The translations under genes and the position numbers were made by a program. The notes under the pieces are model-generated. The model did no database searches. It saw only the letters and a list, made by a program, of their open reading frames with translations, and was not told the origin of the DNA. From a virus, in the IMG/VR virus record IMGVR_UViG_3300020452_000389, positions 1 through 54,940 of that record: 54,940 bases of DNA; one strand, written 5' to 3'. Below are positions 17,334 to 27,115 of the stretch, piece after piece (position 1 is the first letter of the stretch; each line of letters starts with the position of its first letter).

Positions 17334-18593
17334 ATGGCTATACAACCACCAAACGATGGATTACTTACTGAAAACGCACAACAGTATTTTCAAGGGTCAC
17401 AAGGTTTTAGAGGTAATGCTGGTAATACCGCTGGTCAATCATTTACTACTAGTTTCGATACTGATCTTTATTTAGGGGATTGGGATCCTACAGGTACAAA
17501 TTATGCTTTAAATAATTTTAAAATATACACTAGTCCTACAGCAATACCTGGAACATGGTCTGAATGGGTTACAGCTTTTACAGTTACAAATGCTAAAACT
17601 ATTACTCTTACAGCAGCGCCAGGCGCTAATCAATATATAGTTGTACAATTAAATATATTAACTGGTGGTAAATATGCTTCAACAGAAGCTGAAAAAGCAT
17701 ATGGACAAACCACAGAAGATAACTATGGAAGTTATCAATACACTAAACTTAATGATGTAATTAATAATTTTTTAGTTGCATATGTAGGGGCAGGAAAATT
17801 AATTCCTAGTGTTAAAAGAACTGATGTAATATTTCACGCTAAAAGAGCGATGCAAGAATTCAGTTATGATACTTTAAAAAGTATTAAATCTGCAGAATTA
17901 ACTATACCAGCAGGTTTAACCTTGGTACTACCTCAAGATTATGTTAATTTTGTTAAATGTTCTTGGGTTGATAGGTTAGGTGTTTTACACCCTATTTATC
18001 CTGCTAACAATTTAACAATGAGTCCTTATTATACACAAGTACAAGACTCCGCCGGTATACCCACTCAAGATAGTTTTGGTAATGATATAGAATCTGAATC
18101 CAAAACTCAAGATAGATGGCATACAGCAAACACAAATTGGATTAATGGATTTTTCAACTCAAATGATTTTACAAATGATATGTGGGCTTATAATGCTGAC
18201 ATGTATGGATTTTGGGGAGGAAGATTAGGTCAGCAATACGGTATTGATCCCCAGTATCATCAAGTAAATGGCTGGTTTAATCTAAACGAAAGAGAAGGTA
18301 AAATTTCTTTTTCATCTGATTTAGCTAATAAACTAATAATACTTGAATATGTTTCTGATGGTTTATCATCAGACTTAGATACTAAAGTTCCTAAACTAGC
18401 GGAAGAAGCTATGTACTCTTATATTATTCATGCTGTAATATCCACAAGAATAAATCAACCAGAATATGTAGTTCAAAGATTACGTAGAGAAAAAAGTGCT
18501 AAATTAAGAAATGCAAAGATAAGATTATCTAATATTAAACTTGATGAAATAGTTCAAGTTATGCGTGGTAAATCTAAATGGATAAAACACTAG
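17334..18593 (+). CDS. Head-tail connector / tail ring protein
   Basis: A 419-residue protein. Residues 1-110 form a beta-rich, adhesin-like domain (TWSEWVTAFTVTNAKTIT). The remainder is the connector body with KLNDVINNFLVAYVGAGKLI, a long FHAKRAMQEFSYDTLK helix and, near the end, LIILEYVSDGLSSDLDTKVP plus a KLAEEAMYSYIIHAVI helix. The segment with Tyr-Val-Ser-Asp-Gly then Lys-Val-Pro-Lys is typical of tubular connector proteins of gp4/gp11 type. It likely binds the portal below the previous gene product. The N-terminal domain may be an added decoration. Confidence 0.65.
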   Translation: MAIQPPNDGLLTENAQQYFQGSQGFRGNAGNTAGQSFTTSFDTDLYLGDWDPTGTNYALNNFKIYTSPTAIPGTWSEWVTAFTVTNAKTITLTAAPGANQYIVVQLNILTGGKYASTEAEKAYGQTTEDNYGSYQYTKLNDVINNFLVAYVGAGKLIPSVKRTDVIFHAKRAMQEFSYDTLKSIKSAELTIPAGLTLVLPQDYVNFVKCSWVDRLGVLHPIYPANNLTMSPYYTQVQDSAGIPTQDSFGNDIESESKTQDRWHTANTNWINGFFNSNDFTNDMWAYNADMYGFWGGRLGQQYGIDPQYHQVNGWFNLNEREGKISFSSDLANKLIILEYVSDGLSSDLDTKVPKLAEEAMYSYIIHAVISTRINQPEYVVQRLRREKSAKLRNAKIRLSNIKLDEIVQVMRGKSKWIKH

Positions 18594-18599
18594 AATTAA

Positions 18600-21500
18600 A
18601 TGGCTGAAGTTAAAAATGCTTTTATAAAGTCCAAGATGAATAAAGACCTAGACGATAGGTTAATACCATCTGGAGAGTATCGCGATGCGCAAAATGTTCA
18701 GATAAGTAGATCAGAAAGTTCAGATGTAGGGGCATTAGAAAACGTATTAGGTAATAAAGAAGTATTATTTTCTAGTAATCAAGTTAGTTTTTCTACACTT
18801 GTAGGAGCACCAAATATAAAATGTATAGGTCAATTTGTTGATGAAAACAATACAACAATATATAGTTTTTGGACTGATTACTTTGATGTCCAAGCAGAAG
18901 ATAGAATAATTTATAGCTCAAGTGCTAAGAATTATATTTTATCCTATAATATTAATGGTAGTGATAATTATAAGGTTTTAGTTGAAGGTGCTTTTTTAAA
19001 TTTTTCTCAAACAAATCCCATCATTGGGGTTAACATTATAGAAGGTCTCTTGTTCTGGACAGATAATAGAAATCAACCTAGAAAAATAAATGTTAACTTA
19101 GCTAACACAGCTACAAACCCATCTAACACCTACGCAGTTCCTACTTATTATGCAGATGAAGATTCTATCTCCGTATCTAAATACAATCCTTATCAAACTA
19201 TAGAAGTTTTAAACGTTAGTTCTTTAGCAGCAGCAAATATTGTAACAGCTGATGTTAATGGTGCTGTTAATAATTCAAAAACTATTGTAATTGATGGTGT
19301 TACTGGAACAGTTGCTTTAGGATTAGGTGTTTCAGGAACAGGTGTAAAAAGCGGTACTATAGTAACTAAAATAAATAGTGCTACTAGCTTTGACACTAAT
19401 AAAGCTAATACTATAGCTGATAATACTGCTTTAACATTAAGAGGATTAGAAACAACAATGTATGATGTTACATCTGATAAGTTACCTGATGGCACTACTA
19501 ATAATCCTTATTACGACGCTAACTACGGGGGTGATCCACAGTTTTTAGAAGATAAATTTATAAGGTTTAGTTATAGATTTAAATTTGATGATGGTGAATA
19601 TTCTGTATTTGCTCCATTTACACAGTCAATGTTTATTCCTAAACAAGATGGTTATTTTAAAGGTGATGATGAAAAATTAACCTATGAAAGTACTATAGTA
19701 GATTTTATGGAAAATAAAGTTACTAAAATAGATTTACTTGTTCCACTTCCAGCTACAAGATCTGTTTTACAAAACATAGAAACTTCTCCAATAAAAATTA
19801 CTGAAATAGATATTTTATATAAAGAATCTGATGGCCAAGCTATAAGAGTTGTTGATACTATTAAAGTAGAAAATAACACACCATGGAACACTAATTCAAC
19901 AGATGATGTTTTTATATATACTTATGAATCTACAAAACCATATAAAACTTTACCTGAAAGTGAATTAGTTAGGGTTTATGATAGAGTACCTGTTAGAGCT
20001 AAATCTCAAGAGTTAATAAGTAATAGAGTGGTTTATGGAAACTTTCAAAACAAACACACGCCACCCGCTTCATTAAATTATCAAGTAGGTATTTCAGATA
20101 AATATGCTGATACTATAAGTTCTAGTAGTTATTCTACAACTGAATACCCTAATCACACTGTTAAACAAAACAGAAACTATCAAGTTGGTGTAGTATTATC
20201 TGATAAATTTGGTAGACAATCAACCACAATACTTTCTAATAATCAAGCAACACAACTTGTAAATGGATTTGGTGCTGATACAGTATATAGTCCTTATCGT
20301 ACAGCAACAGATACAGTCGCGCCAGAATGGCCAGGTGAATCTTTAAAAGTTTTATTTAATGAAACAATAAATAGTAATTCACCAGCTGTAGTAAGTAAAA
20401 CATTAGGCACACCAGGTTTATATAACTCGGATAAAACTAGTGCAAGCTATAACCCTTTAGGATGGTACTCGTATAAAATAGTTGTTAAACAACAAGAGCA
20501 AGAATACTATAATGTATATTTACCTGGAGTTATGAAAGGTAATCCAGATGCTACAAACACTGGTGGAGCATTATCAAATATTGTATTAATAAATGATAAT
20601 ATAAATAAAGTTCCTAGAGATCTTACTGAAGTTGGACCACAACAAAAACAATTTAGAAGTTCTGTACAATTATTTGGTAGAGTTCAAAATGATACTTTAG
20701 CCGCTTCTACAAGTGGTAATGAACAGTTTTATCCTGGAAGATTAAGTGATACAGTTAGTATAATTCAAGACCTAAGAGATTTATTTGATACTCCAGCTGC
20801 AACACCAATTGCTACAACAGTACCAATAAATGGATTTTATAATGCAAAATCTAATCCTTTAATAGGACAAGTAATAACAACTCAAGCATTTGGGGTGAAC
20901 AATACTTCTTCTCCCGGTCCTTATCCTACATTAGATAATTTAGCTATTTTTGAAACAGAACCTGAAGTTTCTAGATTAGATATATATTGGGAAACATCTA
21001 CTGCAGGTTTAATATCAGATTTAAACACAGCGGTAGCTACAGATACAGGTGGAGTACAAACAACAACAGGTTTTACTTTTTCATTAAACGAAGGTCAAGC
21101 AAGTGCTACAGCAGTAGCTGGTCCTTTCTATGGTGAAGATATAATTGGTGCAAGAATTGACAATGCAAGAATAGATGTAAATCCTGCAAATGGAAAATGG
21201 TCTGTTGTTAACAACTCTGGAACAAACATGACAAGTAGGTTTACATTAGTTGAAGCTGGGGCAGGTACAGGCATATCACCTTATGAATATACATTAAAAA
21301 CTAATGATACTTTTTATTACGGACCTAATGCAACAGTTATTGAAAACTATACATTTAGTTTTACATATGAAACAGGTGGTGTAGAAACAACACCTCCAGT
21401 TAAAACAGGTCAACTACAAAATATAGCTCCGACAATAGACGGAACTTGTCCTAGAAGTTTAACAATAACTTCTAATAATCTACCTACAATTACTACGTTA

Positions 21501-22670
21501 ACTGGTAAAAATGGATCAGCTGATACAACAAGAGATACTGATGATTTAACATGGTCAATAGTTTCTCAAACACAAAATTCATCTCCAGTTAATGTGTTTA
21601 CTATGACTACAACAAATAACCAAGGTGTATTAACCGCTCCAAGTGGTGCTGCAACTTATGTAGTTGTGGTTAAAGTAACAGACGCAGGTGGATTATCCTC
21701 ATCTAATTGTACTTTGAATATAACCATAGGTCAACCAGAGGTGAACAGTATATTTAATATATCTAGTATTGCGCCATTATATGATGGTGATGGGGTTAGA
21801 TATTATTTCACAAATAATTATACTAATTTAGATCAAGATATGGGCGCTATTAGTTCTAATTATATTTATGGAACTAGCTTAGTCAGTCCTGCTACACAAA
21901 ATACATCAAACAAATGTACTAACCCAGGAGAAATTGGTAACTATCAATTTACAAGAAAAAAATTATCAGGAGGATTAGGCGTAGGTGAAGGAGCTTTTTA
22001 CGTACAGTTTTTTGCTGACGCTCCTGTTACAACAATATCCACAACATCTCAAACTTTTAACCCTGTGTCTTTAACAGTAGAATATAGAGCAAGTTCTGCT
22101 TCAAACTGGAGTATGGCGGTTGATGTTGATGGTACAACTACTAATGCTAAAGCTCAATACAATACCGGTTTAACCAACGTTCCAGTTGGTGAATCAGGTT
22201 TTCAATCAGTGAGCGGAAATAATAATGAAGTAACATTAACTGGTAGCGTAAGTCAAACTTCAGGTATCAAAAGAGTTTTTGCTTTTGATTTACCAGGTGA
22301 ATATAGAATAACAATGGGTGCTTTAAATGGTCAAGTTTGTAACTATTCAAATTGTTCTGTTACAAAGAACCAATCAGCAACACAAGGTTTTATAGTAGGT
22401 GATTATAATTATGGTGGTGGAGTAAGCACTCCACAACAATATCAATACAATGTAGGTGGAACTACTTATTACGCTAAAGAACATATTACAAAATATGTCT
22501 CTCAACTATATACAGACTTAGCATTAACAACAACCGCTACGTTAGTAGCAGGGACATATACTTTCTTTAGACCGAATGTTAATTGGGAGTATACAAAAGA
22601 TGGATCTTACACCGCTAATTTCAACTCTTCGGGTCAAAGAACTAATGCCTCTAGTCTAGTATCTTATTAG
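18600..22670 (+). CDS. Nozzle/stabilisation protein, N-terminal part with Ig-like insert
   Basis: A 1356-residue protein. Its start, KSKMNKDLDDRLIPSGEYRD followed by DVGALENVLGN, is the recognisable opening of tail nozzle or stabilisation proteins of short-tailed phages. A region with VYGNFQKNHTPPA-like sequence (KNKHTPPASLNYQVG) lies near residue 485. From about 930 on the protein changes to Thr/Ser/Asn-rich beta modules, one with the cadherin/Ig-like ending VVVKVTDAGGLSSSNCTLNI. The stop is real, with several stops in all frames in the 30 bases before the next gene. The expected C-terminal half of the nozzle is found in the next gene, so this looks like a split protein. Confidence 0.65.
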   Translation: MAEVKNAFIKSKMNKDLDDRLIPSGEYRDAQNVQISRSESSDVGALENVLGNKEVLFSSNQVSFSTLVGAPNIKCIGQFVDENNTTIYSFWTDYFDVQAEDRIIYSSSAKNYILSYNINGSDNYKVLVEGAFLNFSQTNPIIGVNIIEGLLFWTDNRNQPRKINVNLANTATNPSNTYAVPTYYADEDSISVSKYNPYQTIEVLNVSSLAAANIVTADVNGAVNNSKTIVIDGVTGTVALGLGVSGTGVKSGTIVTKINSATSFDTNKANTIADNTALTLRGLETTMYDVTSDKLPDGTTNNPYYDANYGGDPQFLEDKFIRFSYRFKFDDGEYSVFAPFTQSMFIPKQDGYFKGDDEKLTYESTIVDFMENKVTKIDLLVPLPATRSVLQNIETSPIKITEIDILYKESDGQAIRVVDTIKVENNTPWNTNSTDDVFIYTYESTKPYKTLPESELVRVYDRVPVRAKSQELISNRVVYGNFQNKHTPPASLNYQVGISDKYADTISSSSYSTTEYPNHTVKQNRNYQVGVVLSDKFGRQSTTILSNNQATQLVNGFGADTVYSPYRTATDTVAPEWPGESLKVLFNETINSNSPAVVSKTLGTPGLYNSDKTSASYNPLGWYSYKIVVKQQEQEYYNVYLPGVMKGNPDATNTGGALSNIVLINDNINKVPRDLTEVGPQQKQFRSSVQLFGRVQNDTLAASTSGNEQFYPGRLSDTVSIIQDLRDLFDTPAATPIATTVPINGFYNAKSNPLIGQVITTQAFGVNNTSSPGPYPTLDNLAIFETEPEVSRLDIYWETSTAGLISDLNTAVATDTGGVQTTTGFTFSLNEGQASATAVAGPFYGEDIIGARIDNARIDVNPANGKWSVVNNSGTNMTSRFTLVEAGAGTGISPYEYTLKTNDTFYYGPNATVIENYTFSFTYETGGVETTPPVKTGQLQNIAPTIDGTCPRSLTITSNNLPTITTLTGKNGSADTTRDTDDLTWSIVSQTQNSSPVNVFTMTTTNNQGVLTAPSGAATYVVVVKVTDAGGLSSSNCTLNITIGQPEVNSIFNISSIAPLYDGDGVRYYFTNNYTNLDQDMGAISSNYIYGTSLVSPATQNTSNKCTNPGEIGNYQFTRKKLSGGLGVGEGAFYVQFFADAPVTTISTTSQTFNPVSLTVEYRASSASNWSMAVDVDGTTTNAKAQYNTGLTNVPVGESGFQSVSGNNNEVTLTGSVSQTSGIKRVFAFDLPGEYRITMGALNGQVCNYSNCSVTKNQSATQGFIVGDYNYGGGVSTPQQYQYNVGGTTYYAKEHITKYVSQLYTDLALTTTATLVAGTYTFFRPNVNWEYTKDGSYTANFNSSGQRTNASSLVSY

Positions 22671-22700
22671 TAATAAAATAAATAAATAAGTGATAATAAT

Positions 22701-24137
22701 ATGGGAGCTATTATAGAAGTAAAATACTTTAATTCTTTTCTTTTGAAAAAGACCTATAACAATGCTACAAGCGCGCCGGGGTGGAATGGTTCTTTTGGTA
22801 TACCTACTGGGGTTGCGGGTACTTATCCTGTATTTGCAACCAATCCTGCTGCAAACGCTAATAGTTGGGCTATAGAAGAAGCTAGAATAAGAGGTGGATA
22901 TAATAACACTAATGTAGATTATGGTGTTAAAGCTTATTTAGTAGAAGATGAACCTAATTCTTCTGTTAGATTTAATTCTATGATTTATTCTGGAGTTTTC
23001 AACTCACGAACAGGTGTAAACAACACTAATGAGTTTTCGGTTGGTACAGACATTACCAAATCAACAGATCCTATCAATGGTTCTATACAAAAATTATATG
23101 CTGAAGATACAGCGTTAATTATATTTCAACAAGATAAAGTAAGTAGAGCTCCAATAGATAAAGATATTATATACAATGCTGAGGGTGGTGGAAGTTTAAC
23201 AGCTTCTAATATGGTTATAGGTGATATAATACCTTTTGCAGGTGAATATGGAATTAGTAATAATCCAGAAAGTTTTGCAGTATATGGTTATAGAAAATAC
23301 TTTACTGATAAAAATAGAAATGCTGTTTTAAGATTATCTAAAGATGGTATAACAGAAATATCTAACTATGGAATGATTGATTATTTTAGAGATCAGTTTG
23401 GGTTGTTAGATAACTCTGTGTGGGGAGCTGGAAAAGCCATTGGCGCTTATGATATATATAACAAACAATATGTATTATCACTACAACAAAGTTCTAAAGC
23501 ACCGGATGGTCAAACAAACCCTAGCCCATCTACAGCTACATTAGCTTTTGATGAAAGAGTATTAGGTTGGACGAGTTTCTTTTCTTATATACCTGATCAA
23601 ATTATTAGTTTACAAAGCAACTATTATAGTTTTAAAGATGGTGGTTTATTTAAACATTATGATTTAACACAAAATAGAAATACATTTTATAATACAGCAT
23701 ATGACTCTTCTATAAAGTTTGTATTTAATCCTAGTGTAAGTTTATCTAAGGTATTTAAAACAGTTAACTATGAAGGTGGAAACGGTTGGGAAGTTAGTAA
23801 GTTTGAAGCAGCAAGATCTTTTGAACTAATTGACTCATGTAAACCAGTTTTAAGTTATAATGACGGGGCTTACGATTCTGCTACACCACCTAACACAGGT
23901 ACTGCAGCGGTAGTACAACCAATATTCCACGCAGGCTTTGTTAAAAAAGAAGGTAAATATTTTGCTAACTTAATAAACTCAAGTTCTGCAACAGCAGGTG
24001 AAGTTATCTTTGGTGCATCAATGACTGGTGTTAAAGGTTACTACGCAACTGTTACAATAGAATCAGACGCAACATCTAGAGTTAATCCTATGGAGTTGTT
24101 CGCTGTTTCATCTGACTACGTAGAGTCATCATATTAA
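22701..24137 (+). CDS. Nozzle/stabilisation protein, C-terminal part
   Basis: A 478-residue protein starting 30 bases after the previous stop. It contains INGSIQKLYAEDTALIIFQQ, then KVSRAPIDKDIIYNAEGGGS, then GEYGISNNPESFAVYGYRKY and LRLSKDGITEISNYGM. These are the propeller-like repeats that in related phages follow directly after the kind of N-terminal sequence found in the preceding gene. The two products probably assemble into one tail nozzle. The first 60 residues, before these repeats, are poorly ordered. A plain structural role as a second tail protein cannot be excluded. Confidence 0.65.
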   Translation: MGAIIEVKYFNSFLLKKTYNNATSAPGWNGSFGIPTGVAGTYPVFATNPAANANSWAIEEARIRGGYNNTNVDYGVKAYLVEDEPNSSVRFNSMIYSGVFNSRTGVNNTNEFSVGTDITKSTDPINGSIQKLYAEDTALIIFQQDKVSRAPIDKDIIYNAEGGGSLTASNMVIGDIIPFAGEYGISNNPESFAVYGYRKYFTDKNRNAVLRLSKDGITEISNYGMIDYFRDQFGLLDNSVWGAGKAIGAYDIYNKQYVLSLQQSSKAPDGQTNPSPSTATLAFDERVLGWTSFFSYIPDQIISLQSNYYSFKDGGLFKHYDLTQNRNTFYNTAYDSSIKFVFNPSVSLSKVFKTVNYEGGNGWEVSKFEAARSFELIDSCKPVLSYNDGAYDSATPPNTGTAAVVQPIFHAGFVKKEGKYFANLINSSSATAGEVIFGASMTGVKGYYATVTIESDATSRVNPMELFAVSSDYVESSY

Positions 24138-24147
24138 ATCAAATTAA

Positions 24148-24549
24148 ATGAATACAAGAACATTAACTGAGTCTGATTATTTAATATTATCAGACTGGTG
24201 GAAAGCATGGGGTTGGCCTGTGTTAGAAAAAGATCTTCTTCCAGACAACGGAACTGGAGGTATAATGATAGAAAATGAAGGTGAAAATATAGTAGCTGGA
24301 TTTTTATACTGGAGTAATTCTAAACTAGTATGGCTTGACTGGATCATATCAAACCCTGATGCAGATAAAAAAATACGCAAACAAGCTATAGAAATGTTAA
24401 TACTTACAGCAGAACAAATGATTAAAGATGCTGGTAGTAAATACATCATGTCAATAAGCAGAAGTAATAGCTTATTAAAAATACATGAAAAATTAGGGTG
24501 GAATATAGATAAAACTCCATCACACGAAATGATAAAAATTATAAATTAA
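24148..24549 (+). CDS. GNAT-fold acetyltransferase-like protein
   Basis: A 133-residue protein with the GNAT layout: a helical RTLTESDYLILSDWWKAWGW start, a central beta segment IVAGFLYWSNSKLVWLDWII, then a helix after a NPDADKKIRKQAI turn, and the late SNSLLKIHEKLGW helix that in GNATs follows the acetyl-CoA loop. The canonical R/Q-x-x-G-x-G/A loop is not clear; the equivalent is SNPDADKKIR. Such proteins recur in tail clusters of podoviruses and may be structural rather than catalytic. It might equally modify a host target. Confidence 0.6.
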   Translation: MNTRTLTESDYLILSDWWKAWGWPVLEKDLLPDNGTGGIMIENEGENIVAGFLYWSNSKLVWLDWIISNPDADKKIRKQAIEMLILTAEQMIKDAGSKYIMSISRSNSLLKIHEKLGWNIDKTPSHEMIKIIN

Positions 24550-24560
24550 AACTAAAGTAT

Positions 24561-25331
24561 ATGGCAATAGCAACAGCAACACTTGTAACCGTAGGTGCGG
24601 TAGCGGCAGGAACAGCAGCAACAGCTGCCGTTGTTGGAGGTGCAGTACAATCAGGCCAAGAGCACAAAGCTATGGTTAATGCAAGAAACGCAAAAGAAAT
24701 AGCAGCAGCGAAAGTAAAATCACTACAAGACGGTAGACAAACCATACTCAATCCTTACGCAGGAGTAAGTGATCTATCTAGTATGGCGAAAGATTTAAGT
24801 AGTATGATGAGTAATCCTTTTGAAAGCTTAGGTGTTGCTACACAGGCTGCTGAAATACAAGCAGAAGAAGCTGATATATCTTTAGCTAACACATTAGATA
24901 TGTTAAGAGCTACAGGTGCCAGTGCAGGTGGAGCTACAGCTTTAGCACAAGCAGCATTAGCTAGTAAGAAAGGAGTGAGTGCAAGCATAGAGCAACAAGA
25001 AGCTCAAAACGAAAGATTAAGAGCTCAAGGTGAACAAAACTTAATACAAGCACAAGTAGCAGAGCAACAAAGATTACAAAGTGTTGCTATAACAGAAGGG
25101 CAAAGAGTACAACAAGCACAAGCTCAAGGAGAATTATTTAAATTCCAAGCTAAAGAAGATAGGCAAAATTCAGATATTGCTTACAACATATCTAAAGAAA
25201 CAGGCGCTGCTCAAAGACAAGACGCAGCAAGGCAACGTAGGGATAACGCTACTGCTGGTATATTTACTGGTGTTGGTAATGTTGCAAGTGGTGTAGCAAG
25301 TGCCGCGTTTACTGGAGCTATGGGAAAATAG
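24561..25331 (+). CDS. Ejection-type internal virion protein, likely extended by frameshift
   Basis: The zero-frame product has 256 residues. It begins with an Ala/Gly/Val hydrophobic segment (residues 6-30) and contains DMLRATGASAGGATALAQAA, then a long Gln/Ala/Glu/Arg helix (residues 145-225), and ends near a second glycine-rich hydrophobic patch. This is the composition of small internal head proteins that line or cross membranes during DNA ejection (T7 gp14 is an analogy only). It precedes two further internal proteins. The stop TAG at 25329 lies directly after a GGGAAAA slippery heptamer, and the -1 frame stays open for 36 more codons to the edge of the next gene. The longer form may be the main product. 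Confidence 0.75.
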   Translation: MAIATATLVTVGAVAAGTAATAAVVGGAVQSGQEHKAMVNARNAKEIAAAKVKSLQDGRQTILNPYAGVSDLSSMAKDLSSMMSNPFESLGVATQAAEIQAEEADISLANTLDMLRATGASAGGATALAQAALASKKGVSASIEQQEAQNERLRAQGEQNLIQAQVAEQQRLQSVAITEGQRVQQAQAQGELFKFQAKEDRQNSDIAYNISKETGAAQRQDAARQRRDNATAGIFTGVGNVASGVASAAFTGAMGK

Positions 25332-25438
25332 GAGCCGGGGGCGGCAATAATACTCCAACAGGTCATGGCGGAACTTATAAACAATATAAAGCTGGAGGAG
25401 GAAAAGGAGATAGAAAATTTTTTAGATCAATAAGATAA
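25322..25438 (+). other. Candidate -1 ribosomal frameshift site and trans-frame tail
   Basis: GGGAAAA (25322-25328) is in the exact X XXY YYZ phase: zero-frame codons are ATG GGA AAA TAG. A shift of -1 on AAA continues with ATA GGA GCC at 25328 and runs to TAA 25436-25438, four bases before the next ATG. The tail would be 36 residues, rich in Gly, Lys and Arg, with TGHGGTYKQYKAGG and KFFRSIR. Directly downstream is GGAGCCGGGGGCGGC, strikingly GC-rich for this genome and able to fold. An assembly indel in the A run is the main alternative. Confidence 0.6.
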
Positions 25439-25442
25439 TAAT

Positions 25443-27101
25443 ATGGGATATAAAATACCAGGTGCAGATTACACATCACCTGCTCAATTACAAACAAACG
25501 TTGGAGCTGAGGTAGGTAAAAGTTTAGGAAACGTTTTTGCTCAATTCGGACAACAGTTAAGGCAAGCTAACGAGCAAGCTAAAAAAACTGCTGCAGTAGA
25601 AGGTCAAATTAAAGATACTATAAGGATAAATTATAGTAAATCTGTTAATAAAATTCTTAGTGCTGGTAAAGAACAGTTTGGTGATGATCAAGTTTTATAT
25701 AACGAATGGAAATCAACAGTTATTGAAAAAGGTGAAGAAGCAACTCAAGCTCAAATAGATTTTCAATTTGGAGAATTAGATGCTAAACAGAAAAAAGAAA
25801 AGTTAGATATAGTTGGAGGATTTGAAACATGGTTAGCCGAAAGTAAACAAAACTACGGTAGATTTTTAACTGACGTAACTGACATGAATACAGATGGTAT
25901 GCGAATTGTAGGTGACACAACAAATGGTGAGCAACAGTTGAATCAAATAATTTTAACCGCAAATAGTGGTGGAAATGCAGTTTCTCTTTTTGGTGATGGA
26001 GCTACAATGACAAGATCATTAAGTGGAAATAATAAAGAAATTATAAATACTACTGTAAGAATACCCGTTAACTCAGAAACAATAAAAACATTAAACAGCA
26101 AAAGCGGTGGCACATCAAATAATGTGTTTGAGCAAGGTGTATTAGATGGGATAATAAAAAAGGTAGATGATGGTACTGGAAAAGAATATTATGAATTTAA
26201 AAAAAATATAGATACAAGTAGATATGGTTCGGGCCAACATGATTTTGTGATACCTGTAGAAACAGCAATGAAACCAGGTGAAACGTTTAAAGAGTTAGGA
26301 TTAGTTGATGATAAAATGACTATACAACCAAATTTATATGCTAAAACAGCTAGTGGAGATCCTGCAATTTATACAACCACTTCTAGTGAAAACGCTCCAC
26401 CAGGAAAAGAAAGAACAACAACGTCTGAAATTATTAACATAGCTCAAATAAGAGGTAACGAGGCTTTACGTGTACAAATTAATTCTGAAGTTGATGGTAT
26501 ATTATTAGACAGTAGAAATACTGATGCAAAATTAGCTAGTTTCAGTGCTTACGGTATAGAAAGTTTAGATAATTTTAAAGATCTAAAATATGATAAAGAA
26601 GAAAATCCTAACGGTTATAAAAGCTTAAGAGAGTTTTTAGATAAAGCAGATGCTAATGTAGTTAAAACTTTTACCGACAATGTAGTTACACAAACTTTGT
26701 TTGATGGTTTATTTAACAAAACAGATGGTTCTGGTAATAGAACTTATACACAAATGTCAGCTGATAAGAAGATGGTTAATTTTTTAAATAAAAATAACAT
26801 ACTAAATGAGGCTGGTGAAGCATATAAAACTGGTGATGTTGTTTATGTTAAAAATAAAGTAACAGAACAAGACAAAGAGAGTGGTGAAGGAAATGTATAT
26901 CAAAATATTTTAAATCAATTAAACGCTCCAGATGCAAATCCAGCATCAATTCTTTCTTCTCCAATTCAAATTCCAAAAGGTAACAAAATAGGTTATGACG
27001 CAATTTCAGGAGAATATGTTATTTATGGAAGTGATGGTACACCAGGTGATATAACTTTAACGCTTGACGAGGTTAAAATGCAATTACAAAGAGGAATTTA
27101 A
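25443..27101 (+). CDS. Second internal virion (ejection) protein candidate
   Basis: A 552-residue protein. The first 60 residues are helical (VGKSLGNVFAQFGQQLRQAN onward), followed by a mixed-charge middle with many Lys, Asn and Asp, and a late beta segment (KIGYDAISGEYVIYGSDG). No catalytic motif is seen. The position between the ejection-type protein and the giant protein, and the helical opening, suggest one of the internal core proteins of a short-tailed phage. The role is inferred from neighbours. Confidence 0.6.
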   Translation: MGYKIPGADYTSPAQLQTNVGAEVGKSLGNVFAQFGQQLRQANEQAKKTAAVEGQIKDTIRINYSKSVNKILSAGKEQFGDDQVLYNEWKSTVIEKGEEATQAQIDFQFGELDAKQKKEKLDIVGGFETWLAESKQNYGRFLTDVTDMNTDGMRIVGDTTNGEQQLNQIILTANSGGNAVSLFGDGATMTRSLSGNNKEIINTTVRIPVNSETIKTLNSKSGGTSNNVFEQGVLDGIIKKVDDGTGKEYYEFKKNIDTSRYGSGQHDFVIPVETAMKPGETFKELGLVDDKMTIQPNLYAKTASGDPAIYTTTSSENAPPGKERTTTSEIINIAQIRGNEALRVQINSEVDGILLDSRNTDAKLASFSAYGIESLDNFKDLKYDKEENPNGYKSLREFLDKADANVVKTFTDNVVTQTLFDGLFNKTDGSGNRTYTQMSADKKMVNFLNKNNILNEAGEAYKTGDVVYVKNKVTEQDKESGEGNVYQNILNQLNAPDANPASILSSPIQIPKGNKIGYDAISGEYVIYGSDGTPGDITLTLDEVKMQLQRGI

Positions 27102-27115
27102 TAAAATAATAATAT

